Assembly: GCA_028693165.1 (NCBI GenBank)
Contig: JAQUVX010000017.1
Location: 1-64,000, forward strand
Length of the DNA stretch: 64,000 nucleotides
Reading direction: 5' to 3'
Source: Lachnospiraceae bacterium
GTDB taxonomy: Bacteria; Bacillota; Clostridia; Lachnospirales; Lachnospiraceae
Shown here: positions 7,676 through 18,150 of the stretch, in pieces
Layout of the letters: each line of letters starts with the position of its first letter
How positions within the stretch are numbered: the first letter of the stretch is position 1
Notes under the pieces: generated by a model
Told to the model about the DNA's origin: nothing
What the model saw: only the letters and a program-made list of their open reading frames with translations
Databases searched by the model: none
Position numbers and translations under genes: made by a program

Positions 7676-7713
7676 TTAAAGCGGATTGGATGAGAGAGGG
7701 ATTGAGACAGTCG

Positions 7714-9156
7714 ATGAACGAAGCGAGACAACTTGTAAATCCGGATGAACTGCACGAAGAGTGCGGCGTCTTTGGAATGTATGATTTTGATGGCAATGAA
7801 GTGGCTTCTGAAATTTATTATGGACTGTTTGCACTGCAGCACCGCGGCCAGGAAAGCTGCGGTATCGCAGTCAGCGACACGGAAGGCCCGAAGGGGAAGG
7901 TCAATGCCTACAAGGGGATGGGGCTTTGCAACGAGGTGTTCACGCCTGAGATTTTGGAGGGGCTGCACGGCAACATCGGTGTCGGCCATGTGCGTTACTC
8001 TACCGCCGGAAGCAGCACAAGAGAGAATGCGCAGCCGCTGGTTTTGAATTATGTAAAAGGCACGCTGGCACTGGCTCACAACGGAAATCTGGTCAATGCA
8101 CCGGAGCTTCGGCGTGAGCTGGAGTACACCGGCGCTATTTTCCAGACCACGATTGACTCCGAGGTTATCGCATATCATATCGCACGGGAACGTGTGCATA
8201 CCACAGCCGTAGAGAGCGCAGTAGCCAACGCGATGAAGAAGATTGTCGGCGCCTACGCACTCGTGATCATGAGTCCGCGCAAGCTGATCGGCGCGCGAGA
8301 TCCGTATGGCTTCAAACCGCTGTGCATCGGTAAGAAGGACAATGCCTATATTCTGGTTTCCGAGAGCTGCGCGCTGGCGACCCTGGACGCGGAGTTTGTG
8401 CGCGACGTGGAGCCGGGCGAGATCGTGACGATCACGAAGGAGGGCATTTCCTCCGATAAAAGCTGCTGCCTGGAGGATGCGAAGAAGCAGGCGAGATGTA
8501 TCTTCGAATATATTTATTTTGCAAGACCGGACAGCGTGTTTGATGGGGTGAGTGTGTACCATTCCCGCATTTACGCAGGCCGCTGTCTCGCAAAGGATTC
8601 ACCGGTGGAGGCCGATCTTGTGGTCGGTGTTCCGGAGTCGGGCAATGCCGCCGCCCTGGGCTATTCCATGGAATCCGGAATCCCGTACGGCACGGCATTT
8701 GTAAAGAATTCCTATGTGGGACGCACCTTCATCAAGCCGAAGCAGAGCAGCCGTGTCTCTTCGGTCAAGGTAAAACTGAATGTTTTGCGGGAAGCGGTGG
8801 CAGGCAAGCGCGTCATCATGATCGATGACTCCATCGTCCGTGGCACAACCAGCCATCTGATTGTGAAGATGCTGCGGGATGCCGGAGCGAAGGAGGTGCA
8901 TGTGAAGGTCAGTGCGCCGCCATTCTTACACCCGTGTTATTTTGGAACCGATATTCCATCGGAGGATCAGCTGATTGCCAGCGGACGCACCGTGGATGAG
9001 ATCCGCACCATCATCGGCGCCGATTCCCTGTCCTACTTAAAGATGGAGCGCTTGAGCGAGCTGTCTGAGGGACTGCCGATCTGTACGGCATGCTTCAGCG
9101 GAGATTACCCGATTGCCCCGCCAACCGAGGATATACGTGGTGACTTCGTACGATAA
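7714..9156 (+). CDS. purF: Amidophosphoribosyltransferase
   Basis: First committed step of purine synthesis: transfers the glutamine amide to PRPP. The N-terminal nucleophile is the Cys of EECGVFG, preceded by a propeptide of about 18 residues that should be cleaved off. The PRPP loop is VIMIDDSIVRGTT. The C-terminal CTACFSGDYP resembles the CxxC pair that ligates the 4Fe-4S cluster in the Bacillus-type enzyme, so this is likely an oxygen-sensitive Fe-S form. An ATG at 7690 would add eight residues; the ribosome binding site choice is uncertain. Confidence 0.95.
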   Translation: MNEARQLVNPDELHEECGVFGMYDFDGNEVASEIYYGLFALQHRGQESCGIAVSDTEGPKGKVNAYKGMGLCNEVFTPEILEGLHGNIGVGHVRYSTAGSSTRENAQPLVLNYVKGTLALAHNGNLVNAPELRRELEYTGAIFQTTIDSEVIAYHIARERVHTTAVESAVANAMKKIVGAYALVIMSPRKLIGARDPYGFKPLCIGKKDNAYILVSESCALATLDAEFVRDVEPGEIVTITKEGISSDKSCCLEDAKKQARCIFEYIYFARPDSVFDGVSVYHSRIYAGRCLAKDSPVEADLVVGVPESGNAAALGYSMESGIPYGTAFVKNSYVGRTFIKPKQSSRVSSVKVKLNVLREAVAGKRVIMIDDSIVRGTTSHLIVKMLRDAGAKEVHVKVSAPPFLHPCYFGTDIPSEDQLIASGRTVDEIRTIIGADSLSYLKMERLSELSEGLPICTACFSGDYPIAPPTEDIRGDFVR

Positions 9157-9178
9157 AATAAACAAAATGGAGGTTCTT

Positions 9179-10609
9179 ATGAACGACAGATATCAAAGCC
9201 CGCTTTCCGAGCGCTATGCCAGCCGCGAGATGCAGTACATTTTCTCCCCGGATAAGAAATTCCGCACCTGGAGAAAGCTCTGGATTGCACTTGCAGAGAC
9301 GGAGAAAGAACTTGGACTGCCGATTACGCAGGAGCAGATCGACGAGCTGAAAGCGAACGCGGAGGACATCAACTACGATGTTGCAAAAGAGCGCGAGAAG
9401 CTGGTTCGTCACGATGTAATGTCGCATGTCTATGCATACGGCCAGCAGTGCCCGAAGGCAAAAGGCATCATTCATCTGGGCGCAACGTCCTGTTACGTGG
9501 GTGACAATACCGATGTGATCATCATGACCGAGGGCCTGAAGCTGGTTCGTCAGAAGCTGATCAATGTGATGGCGGAGCTTGCAAAATTTGCTGATAAATA
9601 TAAGAACCAGCCGACTCTGGCGTTCACCCATTTTCAGCCGGCACAGCCGACGACGGTTGGCAAACGTGCGACCCTGTGGCTGAACGAACTGTGCCTGGAT
9701 CTGGAGGATCTGGATCATGTACTGAGCTGCATGAAGCTGCTGGGCTCCAAGGGAACCACCGGCACACAGGCAAGCTTTCTGGAGCTGTTTGAAGGGGATC
9801 ATGAGAAATGCCGCAGGGCGGATCAGATGATCGCAGAGAAGATGGGCTTTGCAAGCTGCTATCCGGTATCCGGTCAGACTTATTCCAGAAAAATAGATAC
9901 CCGCGTGGTGAACATTCTCGCAGGCATCGCACAGAGCGCACATAAGTTTTCCAACGATATCCGTCTTCTTCAGCATCTGAAGGAAGTGGAAGAACCCTTT
10001 GAGAAGAACCAGATCGGTTCCTCCGCGATGGCATATAAGCGCAACCCGATGCGCAGCGAGCGGATCGCATCCCTGTCCAATTATGTGATGAGTGATGTGA
10101 TGAATCCGATGCTGGTGGCATCGACCCAGTGGTTTGAGCGTACATTGGATGACTCGGCCAACAAGCGTCTGAGTATTCCGGAGGGATTTTTGGCCATCGA
10201 TGGAATTCTGGATCTGTACCTGAATGTGGTAGATGGTCTGGTAGTATATCCGAAGGTGATCGAGAAGCACTTCATGGCTGAGCTGCCGTTCATGGCGACC
10301 GAGAATATCATGATGGATGCGGTAAAGGCCGGCGGCGACCGTCAGGAGCTGCACGAGCGGATTCGTCAGCTGTCCATGGAGGCCGGAAAGAATGTCAAGG
10401 AGCATGGCCTCGACAACAACCTGCTTGAGCTGATCGCCGCAGATCCGGCTTTCGGCCTGAGTCTGGAAGAACTGCAGGCATGTATGGAACCATCCCGCTA
10501 TGTGGGCCGTGCACCGCAGCAGGTAGAAGAATTCCTGACAGAAGTGGTTCAGCCAATCCTGGATGAGAATCACGAAATCCTTGGTATGACGGCAGAGATT
10601 AACGTATAA
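9179..10609 (+). CDS. purB: Adenylosuccinate lyase
   Basis: Removes fumarate from SAICAR and from adenylosuccinate, so it serves both the common pathway and the AMP branch. The 476-residue protein carries the fumarase/aspartase-superfamily signature SSAMAYKRNP (after NQIG) and the early SPLSERYASREM start typical of the long PurB form. ATG 9179 has TGGAGG at 5 bases; the frame is open further upstream but overlaps purF. Last gene of the purCFB run, followed by a strong terminator. Confidence 0.96.
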   Translation: MNDRYQSPLSERYASREMQYIFSPDKKFRTWRKLWIALAETEKELGLPITQEQIDELKANAEDINYDVAKEREKLVRHDVMSHVYAYGQQCPKAKGIIHLGATSCYVGDNTDVIIMTEGLKLVRQKLINVMAELAKFADKYKNQPTLAFTHFQPAQPTTVGKRATLWLNELCLDLEDLDHVLSCMKLLGSKGTTGTQASFLELFEGDHEKCRRADQMIAEKMGFASCYPVSGQTYSRKIDTRVVNILAGIAQSAHKFSNDIRLLQHLKEVEEPFEKNQIGSSAMAYKRNPMRSERIASLSNYVMSDVMNPMLVASTQWFERTLDDSANKRLSIPEGFLAIDGILDLYLNVVDGLVVYPKVIEKHFMAELPFMATENIMMDAVKAGGDRQELHERIRQLSMEAGKNVKEHGLDNNLLELIAADPAFGLSLEELQACMEPSRYVGRAPQQVEEFLTEVVQPILDENHEILGMTAEINV

Positions 10610-10639
10610 GATTAATATTGATAAGCAGAGCTTATATAA

Positions 10640-10677
10640 AAGGCGGACAGATTAGAAAAAATTTGTCCGCCTTTTTT
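10640..10677 (+). terminator. Terminator of purC-purF-purB
   Basis: AGGCGGACA (10641-10649) pairs with TGTCCGCCT (10664-10672) and is followed by TTTTTT. Confidence 0.9.
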
Positions 10678-10685
10678 GTTTGGTA

Positions 10686-10714
10686 TTGATTTTGCCTGGC
10701 TTATCCTATATACT
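10686..10714 (+). promoter_or_regulatory. purA promoter
   Basis: TTGATT (10686-10691), 17 bases, TATACT (10709-10714). No PurR-like box was identified by eye. Confidence 0.75.
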
Positions 10715-10771
10715 GTAAGATGTTGCAAAAACGAAGATTATACATAATGAGCGTGTTCTCAAAAATAGTGA

Positions 10772-12070
<1,299 letters not shown>

Positions 12071-12094
12071 GGGAATCAAACAGGAAGAAAAAAA

Positions 12095-12125
12095 GGGCGG
12101 ATCGCGCAGAGCGGTTCGCCTTTTT
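12095..12125. terminator. Bidirectional terminator between purA and the MATE gene
   Basis: GGGCGGATCGC (12095-12105) and GCGGTTCGCC (12111-12120) pair around GCAGA. The right side ends in TTTTT and the left side starts with an A-run, so it can serve both convergent genes. Confidence 0.75.
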
Positions 12126-12132
12126 CAGTGGA

Positions 12133-13523
12133 TTACCAGAAAGAGATATCGTATTCCCGGCAGATTTTGCGAATCTCCCAGACAGCAATGATCAGGGCGA
12201 TCAGGCCGGTGGAAATATTGCTGATTCCCATGACGATCCCGACGCTGATGCTTCCGAGGTTTGTGAAATGCTGCAAAAACCACAGGACGGGGACGCGGAA
12301 GATGAACACCCGGCTGAAGTTGATGAACAGGGTGACGCGGGTCTTTCCAAAGCCGTAGAGCAGTGCCATGACGGCGGCATTCATGCCGAGTGGGATTGCG
12401 GCCAGTGCCTCGCAGCGATAGATGGAGGCGATCATCTGGCCGAATTCCTGGTCGGAGCCGGCGAAAAGGCCGCTGATCTGCTCCAGAAACATCAGCGACA
12501 GCGTCATAAATACGGCTCCGATGGTGATGCAGATGATCATCACACATTTGAATGCTTCCAGTGCACGCTTGGGCTGCCCGGCTCCCAGACTCTGGCTGAT
12601 GATGGCGGAGCCTCCCTCCTGAAATCCATTCTGAGGGCTGGTGGAAAAGCCGCCGATGTTGTTGGAGATGCCAAGGGCACCGACGGTTAACGCGCTGTAT
12701 ACCGTGCTCATAGAGTTGATGATGACCTTTCCGAATGCGAAGGCAACCTTCTCGATGATGACCGGAATGGAGAGTGAAATCATCGGCCCGGCGACGTGCC
12801 TGCGCATGGAAATGCCGGAGAGGGAAAAGCCAAACGCGTTGCCCTTTTGATTTAAGTTGATCAGGGCCGCCAGCAGAAGGGAAGCCTGCGAGATGATGGT
12901 TGCCACGGCGATCATATTGATGCTGCTGTGCAGAATGTAGACGAAATAGGCAGTCAGCGACAGTTTGATCACGATGACGATCATATTCAGATACAGAATT
13001 CGTTTGGAGTTGCCGCGCGCCCGCTCGATGGCGATGTACACATTGTTAAAAAAGCTGATGACCATGCCGAACAGCTCCAGGATAAAATACTGGCTGCCTT
13101 CCGCGATGAAGGCTTCGGGGGTCTTGGCGAAGCGGAGAAACTGTGGCGTGAAAGGAACCAGCACCACCAGAAGGCTGACGCCCAGGATCCCGCACATGGC
13201 GAAGAGGGTGCTGACCCGCCGCTTGACCAGAAGGAAATCACCGGCACCGTAGGCTTCACTGATCTTGATGCTGGCGCCGACCGCCAGACCTCCGCCCAAT
13301 GCGGAGAGCATCAGGTTGATCTGGGAGAGGTAGGAGACCGCTGAGACGGAAGTGCGCTGATGTGAGCAGCCATCATGGAGTCAAAGATCTTGAACACCTG
13401 CGTGAGACTCTGATAGAGCGCCAGCGGGGTGCAGACGTAAAGTACCACGCGCCAGATATCGCTGTTGAGGGCAAAATCCCGAAATTGTGCATCTTGTTTG
13501 GAAAGCTCGGCCTGGTTGGACAT
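12133..13523 (-). pseudogene. MATE family multidrug exporter, split by a one-base frameshift
   Basis: Cation-coupled drug/Na+ antiporter of the inner membrane, about 463 codons in all, normal for the family. The first part (13523 down to about 13356) reads MSNQAELSKQDAQF... through VFKIFDSMMAAHIS. The rest is in another frame and continues SVSAVSYLSQINLMLSALGGGLAVG to the end at 12133. The join needs one extra base near 13348-13356, where GCG ACT TCC would be expected. This is either a recent inactivating deletion or a sequencing error, because the remainder is intact. AAAGGAA precedes the start. It is divergent from the AraC regulator, which may control it. Confidence 0.8.
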
Positions 13524-13642
13524 GTTGGGAAATTCCTTTCTTGCAGTAAAATGAACGTATCATTTGCTGTAATCCATTGTAAAACAAAAATGAGAGAAAA
13601 ACAGCGGAAAATACGCTTTGTTTTGTAAAAACTACAGATTAA

Positions 13643-13671
13643 TTGCACTTTTCGGAGAACTGTGCTATTCT
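13643..13671 (+). promoter_or_regulatory. Promoter of the AraC-type gene
   Basis: TTGCAC (13643-13648), 17 bases, TATTCT (13666-13671). The TTG here could be misread as a start codon; being a -35 box, it argues for the ATG start at 13703. Confidence 0.7.
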
Positions 13672-13702
13672 GAAAACAATCGAAGATGGGAGCGGGAACG
13701 AT

Positions 13703-14551
13703 ATGGGAGCAGATGTTCAGAGACAGGGAATCGAGCTGGAGATTGACCGGAAGCGACGTTCGGCGAATTTTTATATGCCGCAGGATCATTACCACAAGGT
13801 TTATGAATTGTTTTATCTGGTGTCGGGACGGTGCCGGGTATTTTTGAACCACACGATTTATCATGTGCAGCCGGGGGATCTGGTGCTGATCGAGCCGCTG
13901 GCACTCCATCACAGCAGTTACGGGATGGCCCAGGAAAGTGAGCGAATCGCGCTGTCATTTTCCGAACGGTGCATGGAGCGGCTGGAGGAGCGGTGCGGAC
14001 GTGGCTGGAAGGAGCGGCTGGGAGCAAATCCATGCTTCGCGGTCGAACCGGGGCGGAGAAATTATGTGGAGCATTTATTTGAGAAGATCATGGTGGAGCA
14101 GTCGGGGCATGATGAGTTTTCAGAGATGCTGGGAGAACAGTATGTGCTGGAGCTGCTGGCCTTTCTGGGGCGGTGTGCGCGCGGAAACCGGCAGCAGCTG
14201 GCGAATGTGGCGGAGCTGGCAGGACAGGAGGAGGCCATCCAGGACGCCGCGGGATACATTTATCATCATTTTCAGGAACCGATCACGCTGGAATTGGTTG
14301 CGGGGCGTGTGCATATGACCCCGACGTATTTCTCGCGGAAGTTCAAGAAGCTGACCGGCTTCGGTTATAAGGAATATCTCAGCTACCTTCGCCTGAAGGA
14401 AGCGCAGCGGCTTCTTTTGGAGACGGAGCTTTCTGTCGATGAGATCGCCCGGCGCTGCGGGTTTTCGGACGGAAATTATTTTGGGGATCTGTTTAAGCGG
14501 GAAAAGGGGATTTCTCCGCGCCTGTACCGGAAAAATCCCCAGATTTTGTAA
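13703..14551 (+). CDS. AraC family regulator with cupin sensor domain
   Basis: A 282-residue transcription factor. The N-terminal half is a cupin-like effector domain (HYHKVYELFYLVSGRCRVF... HVQPGDLVLIEP). The last 100 residues are the double helix-turn-helix, with VHMTPTYFSRKFKKLTGFGYKEYLSYLRLKEA and DEIARRCGFSDGNYFGDLFKREKGISPRLYR. GGGAGCGGGA precedes ATG 13703. It is divergent from the MATE exporter gene, suggesting local control of that exporter (inference). The inducer is unknown. Confidence 0.87.
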   Translation: MGADVQRQGIELEIDRKRRSANFYMPQDHYHKVYELFYLVSGRCRVFLNHTIYHVQPGDLVLIEPLALHHSSYGMAQESERIALSFSERCMERLEERCGRGWKERLGANPCFAVEPGRRNYVEHLFEKIMVEQSGHDEFSEMLGEQYVLELLAFLGRCARGNRQQLANVAELAGQEEAIQDAAGYIYHHFQEPITLELVAGRVHMTPTYFSRKFKKLTGFGYKEYLSYLRLKEAQRLLLETELSVDEIARRCGFSDGNYFGDLFKREKGISPRLYRKNPQIL

Positions 14552-14567
14552 CGATTCTGTACCGATG

Positions 14568-15677
14568 CTATAAGACAGGCTGCTTCACTCCGAGATGCTG
14601 AAGGAGCTGTGTGAGATAGGCCCGGAAGCACGCCGGGTCCTGCAGGCAGGCATCCTTTAAATCCACGTAGGAAATCCGGTCCTTCGGCTCCTGTTTTAAG
14701 ACGGGCTCCCAGAGAGGAGAAAACTGTGGAAGAAAGCAGCCGTCCTTCTTGGTGTAGCAGGTTTTGGCAGTGGCGCGGGTGCGGGCATCCTTGCCTACAT
14801 ATTCGCCGATGCTCTTGTGCACGGCGGTATCCTCGTAAATCAGATAATAGTAATCCTTATAGTTTGGATAGAAATGCTTGAGCGTCCCCTCATATAAGTC
14901 GATGGTCAGCGTCATCTGGTTCCCCTCCACGGTGCAGGACACCGGGGCATGGTTGCTGTCAAAGGAGACCGGGACCTCGTAATCGCTCTCGCAGACAAGG
15001 GAAAGCTGGGGGTGGTGGTCGCCGAACAGATCAACCTCCTCCGTTATCGTCTGGCCGGCCAGGCGAAAGGGGTGTTCCAGAAAATCCGGATAATTCAGGA
15101 TCGGAAGGATCGCGGGCATCCCCTTTAAATCATCTTCATTATGTAGAATCAGAAGGTCGTAGAGGAATGGTTCATGGGTCATCAGATAGTCGTGATAGAC
15201 CTCGATCAGCTGACCGCCGGAATAGCAGTCAGTCCGGGAAACGCCGAGAAACTGCTCGATGGCTTTCTGTTTCATGCTTTCCAGTCCGAGAAAGCTGCGG
15301 TAAGGCTTGATCCGCCTGTAGATGTCGATGCTCGTCACCTTTGAAAAATCGTAGGGCAGTCCGAGCTTACGGCATCGCTTCATAAGATAGGGAATATCGA
15401 AACCGTCTCCGTTAAAATGTATCAGAATCTGATACTGTTCCAGAAAATGGAAAAATTCATGCAAAATATCCGCCTCGGAATCTGCGGTGTCGGCAAACCA
15501 CTGGATGAGGTGCCAGGCCCCCTCGCGGCAGTAGGTGCAGCCGATCAGATAAAGGTTGGAATAATCGCCGGAAAATCCGGTGGTCTCAATATCAAAAAAG
15601 AGCAGCTCCGACAGTCGGCCGATGCGTTCCAGCGGGTAGGTATTGGGAAGCTGAAGCTGTTTTTCGATGGTAATCAT
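14568..15677 (-). CDS. Ribonuclease H-like (DEDD) exonuclease, YprB type
   Basis: A 369-residue protein whose first 200 residues form an RNase H-like 3'-5' exonuclease fold. ExoI is LLFFDIETTGFSG (about 26-38), ExoII is HFNGDGFDIPYL, and the third motif is LLILHNEDDLKGM, giving the acidic metal-binding set. The C-terminal 170 residues are not recognised. The family (YprB/RNase_H_2) is common in Firmicutes; its physiological substrate is not settled. AGGAGAACCCT directly precedes the ATG. Transcribed away from ruvA, with which it shares an intergenic region. Confidence 0.75.
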   Translation of the reverse strand: MITIEKQLQLPNTYPLERIGRLSELLFFDIETTGFSGDYSNLYLIGCTYCREGAWHLIQWFADTADSEADILHEFFHFLEQYQILIHFNGDGFDIPYLMKRCRKLGLPYDFSKVTSIDIYRRIKPYRSFLGLESMKQKAIEQFLGVSRTDCYSGGQLIEVYHDYLMTHEPFLYDLLILHNEDDLKGMPAILPILNYPDFLEHPFRLAGQTITEEVDLFGDHHPQLSLVCESDYEVPVSFDSNHAPVSCTVEGNQMTLTIDLYEGTLKHFYPNYKDYYYLIYEDTAVHKSIGEYVGKDARTRATAKTCYTKKDGCFLPQFSPLWEPVLKQEPKDRISYVDLKDACLQDPACFRAYLTQLLQHLGVKQPVL

Positions 15678-15776
15678 AGGGTTCTCCTGTGGGGTGTATT
15701 GTCATTATGTAACGATTATAGCGGCGGGGTCGGGGAAAGTCAACGCCAAAACCAGAATATTTGTTCGATTTTCGGA

Positions 15777-15805
15777 TTGCAAAGGGACGGGTGATATGTT
15801 ATGAT
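15777..15805 (+). promoter_or_regulatory. ruvA promoter
   Basis: TTGCAA (15777-15782), 17 bases, TATGAT (15800-15805). No obvious LexA box was found in the leader. Confidence 0.7.
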
Positions 15806-15848
15806 GACGATATAACTGATGACCAATGCATGAGGAGGAAATGACAGA

Positions 15849-16469
15849 TTGTTTTCCTATATAAGAGGTCCTTTGGCAGAAGTCTGCGAGGACGTGATCG
15901 TAGTGGAGGCCGGCAACATCGGCTGGAATATACATATACCGCTTTCCGTGCTGGACCGCCTGCCGAGGCAGGGCGAGGAAGTGCGGATTTATACGTCCTT
16001 TCAGGTCAGAGAGGACGCCATGACGCTGTTTGGGTTTCTGACCAGACAGGATTTGAAGATGTTTGAGCAGCTTTTGGGGGTCAACGGGATCGGCCCGAAG
16101 GCGGCGCTGGGGATTCTCTCGACGCTGCAGCCGGATGACCTGCGGATGGCGATTATCTCGGAGGATGAGAAGGCGATTTCCAGAGCACCGGGTATTGGTC
16201 CGAAGACGGCGAAGCGCGTGATTCTGGATCTGAAGGATCGGATCAAGATGGAGGATATCCTTCCGGCCGGCATGGGTGTGACCCTGGCCGATGTCAGTGC
16301 AGCCGCGGTTTCCGGCATGGCGGACGCCGGCAAGGAGGCGATCGAGGCTCTGGTGGCACTGGGGTATTCCATGAGCGAGGCGACGAAGGCGGTCAGACAG
16401 GTGGAGATGACTGAGACGATGGATTCGGAGGCGGTGCTGAAGGCATCGCTTAAGTATCTGGCATTTTAA
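15849..16469 (+). CDS. ruvA: Holliday junction DNA helicase subunit RuvA
   Basis: Tetrameric junction-binding protein that loads RuvB for branch migration. The 206-residue sequence starts FSYIRGPL, has the OB fold, the two helix-hairpin-helix motifs (LLGVNGIGPKAALGIL and APGIGPKTAKRVILDL), and the C-terminal RuvB-binding domain. It starts at TTG 15849: GAGGAGGAA lies about 8-10 bases upstream, and the nearby ATG at 15841 opens only a seven-codon frame. Followed by ruvB after 32 bases. Confidence 0.95.
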   Translation: MFSYIRGPLAEVCEDVIVVEAGNIGWNIHIPLSVLDRLPRQGEEVRIYTSFQVREDAMTLFGFLTRQDLKMFEQLLGVNGIGPKAALGILSTLQPDDLRMAIISEDEKAISRAPGIGPKTAKRVILDLKDRIKMEDILPAGMGVTLADVSAAAVSGMADAGKEAIEALVALGYSMSEATKAVRQVEMTETMDSEAVLKASLKYLAF

Positions 16470-16501
16470 AATGACGATAAGCGAGATGACGGAGTAGGGA
16501 T

Positions 16502-17506
16502 ATGGAGCGACGAATCATAACCACGGAAATTACCGAGGAAGACAAGACGATAGAGCCGAATCTGCGGCCTCAGCTTCTGGCGGAGTACATTGGCCAGGAG
16601 AAGATCAAACATAACCTGAAGGTCTATATTGATGCGGCCAAGGCCAGGGGAGAGTCTCTGGATCATGTGCTGTTCTATGGACCGCCGGGACTGGGAAAGA
16701 CCACGCTTTCCGGCATCATTGCCAATGAACTGGGGGTTCACATGAAGGTCACCTCCGGTCCGGCGATCGAGAAGCCGGGGGAGATGGCGGCGATTCTGAA
16801 CAATTTACAGGAGGGCGATGTCCTTTTTGTGGATGAGATTCACCGTCTGAACCGGCAGGTGGAAGAGGTCTTGTACCCGGCCATGGAAGATTTCGCGATC
16901 GATATCATGCTGGGGAAGGAATCCTCGGCGCGGTCGATTCGTCTGGATCTGCCGCATTTTACGCTGGTGGGTGCGACGACCCGGGCAGGACTTTTGACGG
17001 CACCGCTGCGCGACCGGTTTGGCGTGGTGCAGAAGCTGGAGTTCTACACGCCATCAGAACTTAAGGTGATCGTGCAGCGCTCCGCTCAGGTTCTGGGCGT
17101 GGAGATCGAGGAGAGCGGAGCGGTCGAGATCGCGCGCCGTTCGAGAGGGACGCCGCGTCTGGCTAACCGCCTGTTAAAGCGTGTGCGGGATTTCGCACAG
17201 GTGAAGTATGACGGTGTGATCACCCGCGAGGTGGCGGATTTTGCGCTGGATATCCTGGATGTGGACAAGCAGGGGCTGGACAATAACGACCGGAACATTC
17301 TGCTGCTCATGATCGAGAAGTTTGGCGGCGGACCGGTTGGCCTGGAGACGATGGCGGCCGCATTGGGGGAAGATGCGGGAACGTTGGAGGACGTATACGA
17401 GCCTTATCTGCTGATGAATGGCTATTTGAACCGCACGCCGCGGGGACGTGTGGCAACCGAGGAGGCATATCGGCACCTGGGCATTCCCTATCTGGAGCAA
17501 AAGTGA
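16502..17506 (+). CDS. ruvB: Holliday junction DNA helicase ATPase RuvB
   Basis: Hexameric AAA+ motor of the RuvAB complex. The 334-residue protein contains Walker A GPPGLGKT (60-67), Walker [11 protein letters not shown] (about 112-121), sensor [19 protein letters not shown] and a C-terminal winged helix ([11 protein letters not shown]... TPRGR). Starts after GGAGTAGGGAT, downstream of ruvA in the same direction. Complete and ordinary. Confidence 0.97.
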   Translation: MERRIITTEITEEDKTIEPNLRPQLLAEYIGQEKIKHNLKVYIDAAKARGESLDHVLFYGPPGLGKTTLSGIIANELGVHMKVTSGPAIEKPGEMAAILNNLQEGDVLFVDEIHRLNRQVEEVLYPAMEDFAIDIMLGKESSARSIRLDLPHFTLVGATTRAGLLTAPLRDRFGVVQKLEFYTPSELKVIVQRSAQVLGVEIEESGAVEIARRSRGTPRLANRLLKRVRDFAQVKYDGVITREVADFALDILDVDKQGLDNNDRNILLLMIEKFGGGPVGLETMAAALGEDAGTLEDVYEPYLLMNGYLNRTPRGRVATEEAYRHLGIPYLEQK

Positions 17507-17531
17507 GTTGGACTGTGACGATTACGGCTTG

Positions 17532-17560
17532 TTGATTGTCGGCAAATGTGGTAAGATAAT
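17532..17560 (+). promoter_or_regulatory. Putative zapA promoter
   Basis: TTGATT (17532-17537), 17 bases, GATAAT (17555-17560), between ruvB and zapA. Confidence 0.55.
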
Positions 17561-17626
17561 TGAGTATGACATTTTTTAGTGTCATAGGAAGAAGCAGGCA
17601 GAGAATGAGAAGCGGGAGCCGATAAG

Positions 17627-18031
17627 ATGGAACAGAAAAATTATACAGAAGTTTTGATAGATGGAACGATATATACGCTGGGCGGAACAGAGGATGAATC
17701 CTACATCCGCAAAGTAGCGTCTTACCTGAATGAGAAGATTGGGACGATTCGGAGACTGGACGGGTTTTCCAGACAGAATTCCGATTATCAGATGCTGATG
17801 TTTCAGTTGAACATTGCAGATGATTATTTCAAGGAGCAGGAGCGGGCGGATCTTCTGGCGGAGCAGAAGGCGGCGCTTGAGAAGGAAGCCTACAGCCTGA
17901 AGCATGAACTGATTACGACCCAGATGAAGCAGGAGCAGTTGGAGAAGGAGCTGGAGCAGCTAAAGAAAGCGCTGGAGACTGTGAAGCAGCAGGCACAGAC
18001 GCCGCAGCCAAAGCCGCAGCCACAGCGTTGA
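17627..18031 (+). CDS. zapA: Cell division protein ZapA
   Basis: Binds and bundles FtsZ at the division site. The 134-residue protein has the ZapA head (VLIDGTIYTLGGTEDESYIRKVASYLNEKI, about 9-38) and a long C-terminal coiled coil rich in Lys/Glu/Gln (about 70-118). It ends in a short Pro/Gln tail (PQPKPQPQ). This is longer than the Bacillus protein by the tail. It precedes the U32 peptidase, SEDS protein and PBP, but a hairpin terminator separates it from them. Confidence 0.88.
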   Translation: MEQKNYTEVLIDGTIYTLGGTEDESYIRKVASYLNEKIGTIRRLDGFSRQNSDYQMLMFQLNIADDYFKEQERADLLAEQKAALEKEAYSLKHELITTQMKQEQLEKELEQLKKALETVKQQAQTPQPKPQPQR

Positions 18032-18060
18032 GAGGGGCTCACGGAAACGATTGATACAGA

Positions 18061-18097
18061 GGATGTCTCATTTTGAAGAAGGAGACATCCTTTCTTT
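18061..18097 (+). terminator. Terminator between zapA and the U32 gene
   Basis: GGATGTCTC (18061-18069) pairs perfectly with GAGACATCC (18082-18090), followed by TTTCTTT. It lies inside the open upstream extension of the U32 frame, which argues against a start at 18073. Confidence 0.8.
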
Positions 18098-18150
18098 CAC
18101 TTTGCATAACTGTTTTGGACTCTTACAGGATAGAAAAGGACAGCAGGAGG

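Noticed and set aside
12268-13344. Long plus-strand open frames opposite the MATE gene
   Set aside because: They mirror the minus-strand coding frame; protein composition is unnatural and no start sites are present.
13643-13702. TTG start giving a 302-residue AraC-type protein
   Set aside because: The TTG is the -35 box of a good promoter whose -10 box lies inside the extension; ATG 13703 has a ribosome binding site.
18073-18150. Longer N-terminus of the U32 protein
   Set aside because: It overlaps a perfect hairpin with a T-run that ends the zapA transcript.
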